Source: Echinococcus granulosus (taxonomy: Eukaryota > Platyhelminthes > Cestoda > Cyclophyllidea > Taeniidae). From it: DNA of 64,000 nt. This document shows positions 1 to 13,400 of the stretch, one piece after another. A program made the position numbers and the translations under genes. The stretch is taken from assembly GCF_000524195.1 (NCBI RefSeq), contig NW_020170402.1, forward strand, positions 862,814 through 926,813, in the 5' to 3' direction. The notes below the pieces were generated by a model, which was not told the origin of the DNA, searched no databases, and worked only from the letters and a program-made list of their open reading frames with translations. Numbering within the stretch: the stretch's first letter is position 1; each line of letters opens with the position of its first letter.

Positions 1-3000
1 CAGGATGGTGATGGTAGTGTTATTTCAAGCCAAGCCGAGGGACAATGTACTAAAAGAAAAGGCATTGCATGCAAATACACGGCTTGTCTATCCTGCCAAT
101 TTATTCGTAGTGGTCACATTTTTTGCCATTTTAATGAAGTCAGAGCTGGCGATTGCTTATTTGGTTATTTAATGGTGTGAAGGAATGCATGAATTCGGGA
201 GGTGCGGATTAATCCATGAGTGACGAATAATTGGATTAGTTCAGAGTAGATGAATCTGTTGTTACTGAGAATTGGAAGAGATGGGGAGGTAGATGGATGT
301 GTGGAGAGATGGATGAGGGTGAATTGGAAGTTGCACCAAGATATATTAGATGAAATGTTGACTCTGCGATATATGGCAGGTGAGAGCAAAAGTTAAGTAG
401 ATGTATGGATGAATGCATTGGGAATGAAAATGCAAATCAACAATAGAATACTTATGCAGATTAATGCGTGCATAAAGGAATGGATTAGGAGCAAATGGAT
501 AAACAGTTTAGATTTGTGTGAAAAAAGGGAAGCTAATACGAATGGGTGATTGTTCAAAGTTAAGATGGATGGGTATAGCATTGGTGGATCAAAGATGAGC
601 AGAGGAATAGACAAACAGGGACAAAAATGCTTCCACGCCATTGGTGACACCTGACACCCTTTAATTTGCCAGCCGAATAAAGTCATTTTTTGTGCAAGAA
701 GCTGGACAATCACTTATATAAGCTAACGTATTTATGCTATATTCATGATTTAGCTAAATAAGGACAAATTTGTTCAAATGCTTTAGGAATTTGCGTCGGG
801 CTGCCTTTACGAATAACAAAAGTGAATGAGGATTCACCTCGTCCCAAAAACTCCGCCGAAGGGGGTACTTCACGAGGGCGAGATAGGTACCTACACGACG
901 CGACAAGTGCCATCTATCTATTCCGAAATATATCAGGTGTAAAGGAATGACTCGCCAAACTGCGAGACACGTCAATCGACAGTATACAATCCATCCTGCT
1001 CCCCATGTCGATGCTTCTGGTTGTTGTTCTTCCCGCCATCCGGCCTATCTCAATATTTCCTTCCCTATGCCATTCTACCTTATATTTGGCCAAAGCGTTA
1101 CGGAATGCAGAGCAGGCGGATATGTTTGACAATGAGGGCAAGTTATGCCATCCCTAAGGCTTCGTGTACACTAGTTAGCTGCTTACATTCATACCAGCTA
1201 ATTTATTCACATATAATTAATGCAGTCGCGCTGGTACATGCAATTCTTACACAAATAATACCTCCTTCAACAAGAAATATGAGCCATTATGTTTACTTGT
1301 CAACAAAAGTAATGTTAGTACAAAAAAGGATGGGAGAGTGATGAATGGAAGTGAAAAAGACTACGAAGATCTTTTTTACTTATACTTTAAACTAATATTT
1401 TCTTTTTCGTCTTATTCTCCGCCTTTCAAAATCATTCCATTTTCCCTTGCAACCGAACGCTCATCCCTTTTAGCTCCCACTGCGGGGAATAGCCAAAGCA
1501 GCCTCCTCCGTGGTAAAATGCACTTATTTGCATAGGCTTAGCATTAAGAATATTAATCAGGAAGCCACATTTGCCGATTATCTACTCCCCGAGAATCCCC
1601 AGAGCAGATTAGCTAAATTCATTTCCTCGTTTTTACTCCATACTTCTTGCACCACATCTCTGATGCCTCTCCAATGCGTCTACAAACACACAAGCAGCAG
1701 ACGTACTGAACTACAAGAACTGACTGCAAACCATTTACCAATTGCAAAAGCGCTGTACCATGTGGGTTGAACTAGCCTCGTGACGTTTCAATATCTTACC
1801 ATACCTAGCCCTTCCCGTTTTATCCACCTCCTTCACTTCACGCAAATTCACTTTCATGCCCAACCATTTATTGCAATGCAGTGGAATGCGACTAGATGCG
1901 ACTGAACTCATTTACTACTACATGCGCCAGTCAAAATAAAGTAGAAAGACTTCGAGTCCAAATGAGGCATTTTATTCCGTGTCACAGCCATTAGTAATTA
2001 ACATGCACATGCAGAACCATCCGACGCCTTCAACATGGGGGAATCACCCTATTGCCTTCTCCCTTCCCAAGCCAAATTCCGTTCACACCTCCTTCAGCAT
2101 CTCATTCTCCTCCGACTGTGCTCTATGCTCCAGAGCATTCCGTCTTGCATCATACCTCACTAGGTCATATCCCTCTCACTAACATTAAAACCTCTACAGT
2201 CCCGGTACTTGACCCACCCACAAGTGCGTAATGCGGAAAATGAGCTCTCAGGGTATTTCGGTAAAGTCGGAAGCCCCTCTTCTTTTGTTTTCCTTTGGTT
2301 CTCTCACTCTAATATCTTCCGAATCGCAACTTCATTTTCCATGCTTCTCCTCCTTTTCTTCTACATCAGCACGATACTGCGTTATTGACGTCACGTCTTT
2401 GAAGGTTGACGAGGTTTCTCGATTGATAATTTTTACGTTGACTGTCACTTTACGTATCGGCGACTTGTAGCCTTTACCATGTTATCATGCCTGCCTATTC
2501 AGTATTGTACTAAGACGATAGATTGGGCGTTAGATATTCTGTGTCTAAAGTTAAGTGATTTCCTTTTTTTGCTTTGTGTGCTACAGTAGAATCATAAAAT
2601 GTCTAGGTGACTGCCATGATCACTAAATGGTGTGGGAAGAATATGGGATAGTCTTAGTTGAAACACATTCCACGTTTACATCTTCCCTTTTCATTTCTAT
2701 TCAAAGCATGCGTTGAATGTTAGCCTACATAGCAATGTTGATGGTGGAGGAGAAGATACGGCTTCCCCCTCTCCAACTTGTGTGAAAGGCTTTTCTAACT
2801 TTACGCAGCTAGAAATCTGCAAAGTTTGCTAACAAAAAAGGAACGAAAAGGAAACTTTGTTGCCTGTGAGAGCAGCAACACTAAAAGTTTTCCACCGTCA
2901 AAATTTTTAACATTTGTATTTTATTTTGTAACAGGGAACACTAATTTTGCAAAAGACTATTAAACATGCGTGTTTTCAAGGCAAATCACGAGTTACTCTC

Positions 3001-4217
3001 GAAGAAAAGTGGGCCAAAAATGATGGTATATTGAATGAAGGAGGCTGTGCAGTGAGGTAGTCAGGAGAGTATCACCCGAAGCGCCGCCAGTTTAATGCAA
3101 GTCAACTTGTGGTTGCTTAGCGCACCTCACGGTGAACCAATTGATGGAAAGAGACAATACGATATAACCGGCACCTTAATATATGCCTAAGCATTTCTGG
3201 TCTGTGTGCAGTTGAAAGCTGTTTTTGGTCCTGGACAAGAAAATACATCTCCCGATTTCAACCACGGTATGTATTGTCAGATAACTTTCTTTCAATGCAT
3301 TTTCATATCGCAGCTAAAACTCTGCTCCACCTCCTACATAGAATTGAGTGTGAGGAAGTCCAACGAACTCTTAAAGCAGGAGTTATTCGATGCAGCAAAA
3401 TCATTAACTTGGTAGAAGATCAACGGTTCTGCGTATAATTTTAGCGCCCACGTTTGATCAAATGCTCTAAGCAGATATAAAAGATGCCTCCTTTTGTGCG
3501 GATTTAAAGTCGTTTCTCTCATTTGAGAAAGTAGTAGGAATTTTTAGCCTCTGACGAAACCAAATCCCAATTCACACGGGTTACGTCTTAATTGTGCCTA
3601 AAATTGCTAAAAAGTACTAAGAATCCCGGTGAAGGTAGTTAAGACATCGGCCAACATTAAAAACACACGCGTGCCTAAGTTGGCAATTATGTGATCCCGT
3701 TAAACTGAGGAAAAGTGCCACGTTACTATATTTCTGGTTGGTTTTCGAGAGACCATGTAACTATCTAGCCTGGGCAGAAGTAAAATTGGGAAGTGTTGGA
3801 GTTTGCGCCGCATCAGCCAGTAATGTAAATGAGTGAACAGAGCAAACGCATCAAATGACCAAAGGGAATGCGATTTTCTAGGTTGCCACCAAACATTGTA
3901 TCATGAAGCTTATGTTAAATGCTGAGCGCGTCCCCTGGGACAAATCACCCAGGTAAGTGATGTACTGAAACATACACTGCATCCAAAAGGAGGTACAAAA
4001 ATACGATCCTTTTATTCCATCTTCCCAACTTGCGATCATTGATAATTGCAAAGCATGCTTCTCAAACCTTTCCAAATTTGCTGAGTGGGATGCGCTTAAA
4101 CTACGTCCTCTACCATCAGCTGCCAGCTGCCGTCAACCTCCAATTAACAGCATAATCAGATTGATTAAGAGCCGTGTATTACGACGAAATTAACAAAACC
4201 TGTGTATATACCCCTAG
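1..4217. other. Intergenic DNA upstream of the amine oxidase
   Basis: No exon with matching splice sites and codon phase was found. The first ~700 bases hold degenerate GATG/ATGGATG tetranucleotide repeats, which explain the repetitive open frames there. The rest is AT-rich unique-looking DNA. A short TATATA stretch sits about 10 bases before the amine oxidase ATG, too close for an ordinary TATA box. Confidence 0.6.
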
Positions 4218-7200
4218 ATGTTAAAAGTGTTCACGCTGTTGGCGATCGCCAGTATCATCTGCAATTGCCTAGCCTACCTCCATCTTCCAGAAAGAGGACC
4301 TTTCGACGAACTGAGCTTCGACGAGGTTCACAACGCCTTCAAGAATCTTGCTATCTTCCTCCGCAAAAAATACACTGACGGTTACTTCTTTTTGCCCCTT
4401 GACGCCAATTCCACCTCCGTGCCAATGCACGCTCGCACCAGGGCACTGCACGTTGCACTGGAGGTGCCCTCCAAGCACAAGCGTGAAGGAAGACATTTCA
4501 CACGACTAGCCAGAATTGCTCTTTACACTCCTGGTTCAGAGTACGTGCATGAGTACCTCGTAGGTACCACACAGACCAATGTAACTATCACTGAGTCGCG
4601 AAGAGTCCCCGCGTTGAAACGCCCTGTGGATGAGATCGAAATGAGAGCATTGGACCACTTCCTTAGTCAAACTTGCACCGGAGAGTTCGGTCAATTTCTG
4701 AGTCTGTACTACGGCGCCACTTTCATGTATGTTGAGGATGGTCAATTTGCGCTGCCAGCCTGTGTGCAGTCAACAGAGAGACAAGCTGGTCAACATGCGG
4801 CTCCATCCAGCTTTCATTCTTGTCTATTTTCCATGTTTGCATCTCCCAGGGTGACTTTGCAGAGGCCCAATAGACGAGTCTCGGTGTTTCGACTGAACCG
4901 ATTTGTGCCACCGTATAATCAACATCCAATTGATGTACACATTGAGGTCAGTTCGAACGCATAGCATTATACAGTCTTTGCGATTTGACAGTTGGAGTGA
5001 AGTGCCATAGATTCTTGACTAAGCATAAGTGCCCTTTTTGAACAGCTTTGTGCCGTTACACAATACAAAGTGAAATATGGCTAGCTGAAGTCTTTGCAAA
5101 TGCTATTGTGAGGACATTTTTGTCATGCAAAAGATATTTTATTTGCTCATAGAGTAGAGAAGTGGTGTCTTGTTGTGTGCAACACGAAGGTAGCACAAGT
5201 GAGGCATTGTATCACCATTGTGAAAGTCAAATTGCAAGAGCTGAATGTTTTATTTGATGTCTAAACTGCTCGTGAGGTATTTCCGTGCAAGCACTTAAAA
5301 TGATGGATTTCAATCACTCGAACTTTGTGTTTTACACGGGAGCTTTCTATGACCATGACTCTCCCACTTCAGCTGTTCAATTTCATTTACACTCGCTTTG
5401 GCCTTCGAAAACCCTAGCACAAACATTGCTGTGAGGCTCGGTAATCTTTTTTTGTGATATTGTACCATGCACAACTAGACTTGTCTAAATGTCAATGACG
5501 CACGTAGTATTGCAAGTATATCATTTGACAAAACAGACCTAAAACACCTTCAGCACCTGGTTTTCAAACATAGGATATGCTTGACATGTACTTAACTTGA
5601 CGTTAGAGAATAATTGAATCTGGAAGCCTTCTTATTGCCCATGTAGGCAATAGGTGATAGCGCGTGTTTGTCTTCCAAAGGTCAGAGGTCCCTGCTAGCC
5701 CTGTTTTAATCTTTACAAGCCTGCTTAAAAATCCTAGAGCAAACAGAAAGGGGAAGATGACTAGTGCGCCTCATTGACAAATCGTAAAAACAATCTGGGT
5801 AACCCTATGTTTGCTTACGCGAAGGTGCTATTTTCTCAGCATAGCACAAAAGTTCGTCAGTGTTTTGTTCGTACAACGCATATATTTGCCGAAGCCAGCA
5901 GCTGGTAGGGAAGTCGTGATAAATTAACCCCCCACATCATGCAAGAGGTACAGAATGCGTGAATGGAGAGGAGCAGCCTAACAGTGGCCAGCCGATAATA
6001 AGCATAACTACGATTGCCTATCCTCCTTTCTTTCAGCCAGCACTTTTTTAGAACATCACGAACTTGGCTACAGGAAAGTACGGATGGGTGTTTAGCCTTC
6101 AATTCGATCCGTGAGAGTGGGTTCCAACGCAACAGTGGATTTGGTCATGTGATAGGCACCAAAACTTCACCCTTCGTTTTGCTTAATGTATTCCATTTAA
6201 AGACTTGATAGATTAATGCAATTGTGCCGATAGGTTAAGATTGGTTACCTTAAATCTGTGTGAGCGGGAGTTAGAGCCTCTTTAAAATATGCTTGATGAG
6301 AGTTATGGTAAACATAGTCACTACTCCGTAGTGCAGAGCTCATTCGTTCTAATCTACCTACAACTTTCAGATCGACCACACTGAAACTGAACAGTCATTT
6401 TGGAGCGTCAGTGGACTGAGCATACAGGGCCACCGATTCCAGAGTATCAACGAATTCTTGTCGGTTAAACCTAGATGGTCAAGCCTCTTTGTTCGCAAAG
6501 TCAACTTTACAAGTCCTTTTATGGACAGTCATACTAGGCTGATAAGTGGTCTCTGCCCACGCGCTCAGGCATCATCCACCAAATCCTTCCAGGGTAAGAT
6601 TGTGGACAAGCACATATCCTATGGACCGTGGGAGTTTGATGTTGCAGTTCGCCACGAAACTGGCATCCGTTTCTACAATGTCTACTTTAACCGTCAACTA
6701 ATGATGCATGAGGCTGGACTAGACGAAACCGTCACCATTTATGGTGGTGAAACACCCTTCATGCGTGCTCTCACCTCTTTGGAATCCATGTTCGGTGTTG
6801 GTTCGCTGACTTCAGAACTGTCCCCCGGTATAGATTGTCCTGTTGACGCTGTCTTTCTCGCTGTACCCATCATTCCAAGTCCTTCTGTAGGTGTAAGGAC
6901 AGTGCACAATGGAATCTGCATTTACGCTTCATCCGCAAACGTGCATGAGGGCCCACTGCGTCGATACTTTCGATCGCATGGGGAGAACCAAATGCATCCA
7001 GACTCAGGTTATGCAACAGGGGTGGTCAAGAAGTCGCTCTATGTGGTAACCCAGGCTGCCATTTTCAATTATCACTATGCATTTGTAAACATTTTTTCGC
7101 CAAGTGGAAGCTACGCTAGTTACGTGGTTCCATCGGGCTACATTCACGTGGATGTGCCCGCTTCTACTGATCACCTTTTCGGATATGTATCCTCCAAACT

Positions 7201-10200
7201 TGATCTGCGATTCACCATTCACACCCACCACTTCCTCTTCTTTGTTGACGCACTGGGAGCTAATAACTCTGTGAGTTTTTGAGTTTTAACTTGAGATGAT
7301 GATTGGTACATGCCTATGTGCATGTACTCATGTCTTTTTTTGAACTCTGCAAATAGGTTGAGCAGACACGGGTGTACGCAGAAGGGCAGAACGGTAAACT
7401 AGACCGCATGAACATGAAGGTGATGAAGGTGAGGACAGAGCGAGAGGGTAGATTTCAACAAAGCGATCCAACCACCCATCTAGCTCTCTGTTTGACTGGT
7501 GCTACAAGTGGTGCCAACTCTCAGTGTCTGCAGATCACCAATACTGCTCCAGTACCATCGATGGTATCGCGGAATTCATCCCGTTCATTCGCCTGGATTC
7601 GGTAGGCTTTCTAACCTCTCAATAAACCATCAAACATGGAGGGATGGACTCTCAGGTTTGCCAACGATCAAAGAGTTCCTTGCCGTTACACTGAATGACT
7701 TTACTGACAATGGCAGGTCTTGGGTTACCTTAGAGGAGTATTATAACCTTCTCATTGATTCAGTTGATGAGGTCTTACAGACGGCCCCGAAAATCTTATT
7801 TGCTATTGCGTCCTATTTCTTTCGTTTCATACAAATCAAGCAATTTTTTCGAAATGCTGAGTTTGCGAGTTTGTATTACCTACCACTGGCCATTCGAGAT
7901 TCTGGGTTTATTGAGAAGGCGTATACAACTGTCTCACCGCTTTGCTGATTTACCTAATACTAAAAAGGGAATGGCTTTTAGCATCAAAGCAAGATAGACT
8001 ATTCTCGTTAGGTAGTTGGTAGAAATCGTCTATAACTTGTGGATCGCTGCACCACTGCAAATGATATAAAGGGAACTAAGAATGCTGCTACTCATAATGA
8101 TAAGTAGGCGGGCCAATCTTTGGCGAATAACGAAACCATGATATGCTGTTAGGCTGTCCGAGTTCAAGCTCAACTGTACTACTCCTAAGTAAGTTCACTT
8201 CCCCTAAAGAAGCATTTCTTTTTTGCAAACACATACTTCTATTGGCTACAGAAGGCGTAAAAAGGAGACATGTACTTAACAAATGCAAAGTACCTGAAAA
8301 TATGGGTAGCATCGTGAGACGATTGGGTTGCTTGATTGACTTGAATTGTAAGGGGAGCCAAATGCACTCATGTGAATTAAGATTTGGCTGCAGCTGCTAA
8401 TGTTGTTTAAATTATTTGCCCTTGGAGGCAAAACACCCGGCCACTTTCAAAACCCTGAATCTCGTGCACGACTATGTAGTTATCTGATGTCAAGGAAAGA
8501 TGAGATTATCGCTTGGAGGTCTACGCTAAAGATAAACAGAGGACGAGATTAGGAATGAAAATACAACAGTCTTTTGCTTCCTTCTCCCATCCATGCCTCC
8601 CTTTCTCTCCCCCTGGCTCGTAATGCAAAGTGTAGCACAGGGCTGTGCAAAGCAGAGTGGTAGTTGGTGTGGACAAGAGTGCATTCTGCTTCATTATCCA
8701 CCGTAATACCTCCCTGTATAATTCCTATTTCTTTGTCTTATTAAGGCGGAACGGGTTTCACTTGTGTTCTTTAGCACCCAATCAGCACATAACACGGAGA
8801 ATGCACATCGCAAATGACTTACAATGCTGCTGCACAAGTATACTCACAACACAAGTTGGCACCATCTGAACGCGATAGACTCCGAAACACTCAACTTTAA
8901 ACAAGCTGTGCCATTCTCTCTAATACATTTACTTGATTTTTAGACCTTTGAGACACTGATCCCTTTAAATTGCAAGTGTGCTGTTAATAATAACCTAAGC
9001 GTGCTCGTATGATTTGTTGCAAAAAAAGGCTAGTCTTGCAATCCAGCAATTGACACTTCTTATTTGACGGCCCAAAGAGATTTAAACTCTTCCTGTAACT
9101 CTCTGTAGGCAAAGCCTGTGGTTTACCAAGTACAAGGAGAATGAATTGCGCGCCTCGTCTATTTACAACGGCGTCGACTTAACCGATCCTGTTGTCGACT
9201 TTGCCACCTTCAGCACATATGAAACACTGGATGAGGTTAGTCAATTCCATTATTGTAGACAGGCCAATTTAAAACTTCATTTACAAGTATTTTATATTTT
9301 CTCATTAATATTGCAGCCAAACTGAACGTGGAGCTGGTAAATGGTCAATAACATAACATAACATACTATTAGCTGGATGCTCTTGGTAGATGAATGACTG
9401 CAAGCATGATTGGAAGCGTAGGTGTATGAGATCGAGGAAGTAAGATGTTGACAAAAAATTTTCTAAATAATAGTGTCTATCCCTACACTCTTATGAAAAG
9501 CTGCTTCAAAAGCACTGAACAAGTTTAAAAGTACCACGTCGCTTAACCGAATCGGTTGTGCTAAATATGATCTTCTCCTTTTCCTTTTTCGTGTCCTTAA
9601 CCCTATTCTTAGGGCATACAATGGTCTTCAGGGCAAGTGGTAAGGAATGGCTTGCGTTTACTTATAGGATGTGGTAATGTGGATAAACATTGGCTTCATT
9701 CACATTCCAGTGAATGAGGACATACCTCACACGCCCAGCAAGGGTAGTCAACTGGGACTTATTCTGAGTCCGCAAAACTTTTTCCCACAAAATCCCGACG
9801 GCCCTACAAGTACAGGCTACGTCTTCACAATCGATGTAAGTGGGTGCCTTGGTCAAAGACTGTGAGAAGTTGACTATACTGAAGCATTTTACATTTGGTG
9901 AATTGTGCGGCGCCAAATGGAAAGTGTGTTCCTATTTATTCTGCATCTAAGTAGGGTACCGCCCAAGAAAGGCAAGATATTGAAGAGTCGATGGAATTGT
10001 CTGTCCATTTGAGAAGAAAAGCTTAGAAAGCTCGTAGACGTGAACACATTTCGATGAATGCATGTTGACCCAATTGATGCTGATGGGATGTGTCAAACCC
10101 TACTGATGATTGGAGAGGAGTGTTGCATCTTGCAAGTGCTTCCAATTCACTAACATCTTACCCTGATCACAACTAAAAAGTTGGATTATTTTTAAGTCAG

Positions 10201-10497
10201 ATGGGACCAAACTGAATCAAAATGGATCAAAGTTTTTAAACTGTCCATATTGTGTTTATTTAATCTAACCATATATTTCTGTTAAATGCCTCTTAACTCC
10301 CTCCTTTCCGGTGCTAATATACTTATATCACAAAAGCAGGGATTCTTGAAAATGCATTAAGTTAGTGCTAATAAATGTACCAACTAGCGGAAGAGACAAG
10401 TAAACGAGCAAACAGAACGTGCGTTTTAATTGCCTTTCAGATTTCTCAGCCGAAGTTAGTCGAAACTGTGACTGAAGGCTTACTCTCCATAAAGTAG
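4218..10497 (+). CDS. AOC1: Secreted copper amine oxidase (diamine oxidase-type), six exons
   Basis: Predicted copper/topaquinone amine oxidase, which oxidises primary amines to aldehyde, H2O2 and ammonia. Exons: 4218-4946, 6371-7270, 7357-7601, 9109-9235, 9668-9835, 10441-10497. Codon phase is kept at each junction and the sum is 741 residues, close to human AOC1 (751). Residues 1-19 are a signal peptide, so it is probably extracellular. Family motifs follow in order: EYLVG in the N-terminal domain, channel YGG (Tyr367), GIDCP, N-Y-H-Y with cofactor Tyr477, copper ligands HTH (His527, His529) and HIPxxEDIP (His679), then NFFPQNP. An in-frame TAG directly precedes the ATG, fixing the start. 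Donors are partly weak (gtcagt, gttagt). Oddities: the catalytic base Asp is Glu381, and Asp/Glu after the cofactor Tyr is His. The last 18-codon exon rests on phase and acceptor only. Introns of 1.4, 1.5, 0.4 and 0.6 kb show no other gene. Confidence 0.93.
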
Positions 10498-13400
10498 CTG
10501 CTTCTTACGTCTCTGCTTACTTCTTGCTCTATAGGCATAATTTTACTTGCTATTACCTCCTAGAGAAAGGAGTGGATAAATGGCTATGTTGAATCGCCGC
10601 ATCCCGATTGTAAACTGGCCAACGCCTCAATCGTTAATTTGCCGGACTGAACAAAAACCCATTAAAAGTGACCGCGGATATCTACAACAGATCCCGTCGC
10701 TTTTTTCTTTTACTATTGTCTGTGTAATGAAACAGCACTTTATGCACCATGTGGATAGTAGCCTAAATGTGTCCATCTATCAATATGCTTCTTGTGTTTT
10801 AATGAAATTTACCCATATTGAATAATTAAAAAGGCTTCTTTATCAAAACAATCCGTACTCACTGGCATTGTAGAATACTATCTTAGTTTTTCGCTTGTCA
10901 TTAGAGATTTTATCAATGGTAACCACTAGACATTCCGACAGGAAGACTTTTGATTGACTATATTACGGTGTTCGTTATAAAAAGGAATTGAAATTCCATA
11001 TCAAAAGACACACTCAGTCAGTGGTCCCAATCACGACGGCTGTCATCAAATGAGAGAAAAAATGAACACGGTGCTTGTGGCAATGAAAGGTAGAATATCG
11101 AAAAGATGGAAAGGACGAAGGAAGGATTCTATCACTACTGAAATGCAACATAGGAATGAAGTCTTTGCAATTAACTTTTCATAACCGAGTGCGAAGGGAA
11201 GATTGGAACTGTCAAAGACTGCATAAATTACATAAAAAAGAATAAGGTTTAAGACACAGAGCAGACTGGAGCAAATCAGCACAGGGTCCATGTTGATTCA
11301 GAAATGCTAGTGCTCTGGTAACATGGCAATTTCAATACCTATCCACTCATTAATTGCTGTGGCTACACTCACATCGAATTTATCTATCCCTCCATTCATG
11401 CATTGATTCACCTACCCATACATCCATTAGTCCACCTATTTGACCAAACAGTTGCCCATCTATCTATCTGACTTATAACAACCATAGAAGAGAAATATAA
11501 CACAAAAGCAGTAATGTAAAATATGGCAAGCAGGCGGGACCAATGGGTGGAGCACTGAGTTGTGATGGCTAATTAAAAAGGTGTTCTTTCGTGCATAGGT
11601 GAGTTTAGAGGCCTAAAATAAGAATTAAGGCGTAAACATAAGCTAGCAAGAGGGAAAAAGAAAAAGTTCTACCTACTGACCTATGGTGAGATATACAAGG
11701 AGAAAGTGAGGGATGTATGTGCATTGAAAATGAATGAATAGAGTTGATACATTTAGGAAGTGCTTCAGTTTACCGTCTTTGTCAAGGATCACCTTGCTTC
11801 GCCCTTAATTTTTTTTATAATCTTTACCTAAATATTCCTTTTTTATTCTGTTACACTGATTAGATCACAGTAGGAAGAAATGAATCATTCAATATTAGAA
11901 ATTCGCCAGCCACTCAATCGGCTTTTTAATCATCCATCAATCAAACCTCCTAGAGAAGCATAACTCTTACTTTCGTTGAAGGGCTTTGCAATGAACCATT
12001 CTAACGCTTGAGGTATAAAGCGCAATCAATTAGTGTAGCAAGATGTGTGGAAAGCAAAATTCCTCGTATTTGAAATTGATAAAGCAGAAAGTGTTAAGGT
12101 AGAATGCGAAAAGAAGCAGTGACACATGAAATTGAGGTAGAAGTTTAGGCAGTTTGGTTGCGTTGGTAATCGTTTAGGGCTTCATTCAATGGTACCCCTT
12201 TTTTGCATCTTGCCATTATCTCGTTCTTGCGTAAGGATAAATAAATATGGTTGCAATGCGTGGTGTGTGTTAAATTTTCGTTTGTTTGAAAGTTTATCAC
12301 GGAAATATCTTCCATACTCTATTTTCGTCTCCTGCCTTTTAGTCTTTCTCTACTTTTACTCTACAACATTTCACTGTTCTTAAAACTTGACTCACACATA
12401 TGGACTATTGACAAATGGGTGAGGTGCCCTCTTTACTAAAGCCCATCAAATAAGCTCCTAACAATTTTAAGTTTGGTTTCGTAACTTTGTTTACTCTACA
12501 TTTCTTGTTGATTGCAAAGTAGGGATTTTGTGAAACTTTTTTTGCTAATTATGGGCTAAATCATAAATCCTATTATGCGTGGACGTGCGAAAGCAAAAAT
12601 AAAAACATTCCTTCACAATAGCGGCTATTATCTTACATTACATTACCTTGGCTTTTCACATATTAGTTTAATGTCTCGCATAGCAAAAGTTATCCCTGTT
12701 TGGAATTTGTTGCCTTGACAACTGTGTGGATCCTATCACATCCGCGAATTTAATTGTCCCTCTTTGCTTTGTTCTTCTCCTTTAGATGCACATTTTTGCA
12801 GTCAAAAGACTAGATCTCATTCAACTAAGGAAACTATGACTCGCTAGCTATTTTAAAATAGCTTTACAATGGGTATGAATTTTGAATGAATTTAGGGTAA
12901 AACATTTAAAAACAGTACCAGCTTGCAGGATATGCTTTTGAAATTTTTGCCAGGTTATTTTAACTGTCTATGAACCAAGTAGACGGCCAAAAAATATCTT
13001 TTAATCCCATTTTCGGCTGATTTGTGACAGTGCAAAATCTACTTTTTGATGCTACGTCTCTGCAGCTAAAGATGCGTTACGTAATGGAATTGTAAGGATG
13101 TTGCTCATCTGCACGAAAATCCTATGTACATTTTACTTGTTAAAGTGGAATGGCACTAAATTTCTTTGTTTCAAAGGTCAGTCAAAATCCATGATGTTTA
13201 CCTACCACTCAGTTCACCTGAAAATACAAAGACGACCCTAAATTTTGTCCGTAAGATTTTCAAAATATTTTTGTTTAAAACTGGACAGGAATACAGTACT
13301 AGGCATTTTATGCGTAATGATCCTGTGTATCCCTGTGTAGTTTTATCAAGGATGACACCAAATAAGCACAGAGAAAGTGGTGAAAGCAAGAGAAGGTATA

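Noticed and set aside
6848..6865. Loss of a catalytic Asp in the segment after GIDCP
   Set aside because: Counting back from the cofactor Tyr shows the catalytic base lies earlier, at Glu381; the Asp in this segment is not the base.
11046..11291. 81-codon minus-strand frame with two hydrophobic stretches
   Set aside because: T-rich DNA gives hydrophobic frames by chance; no family recognised.
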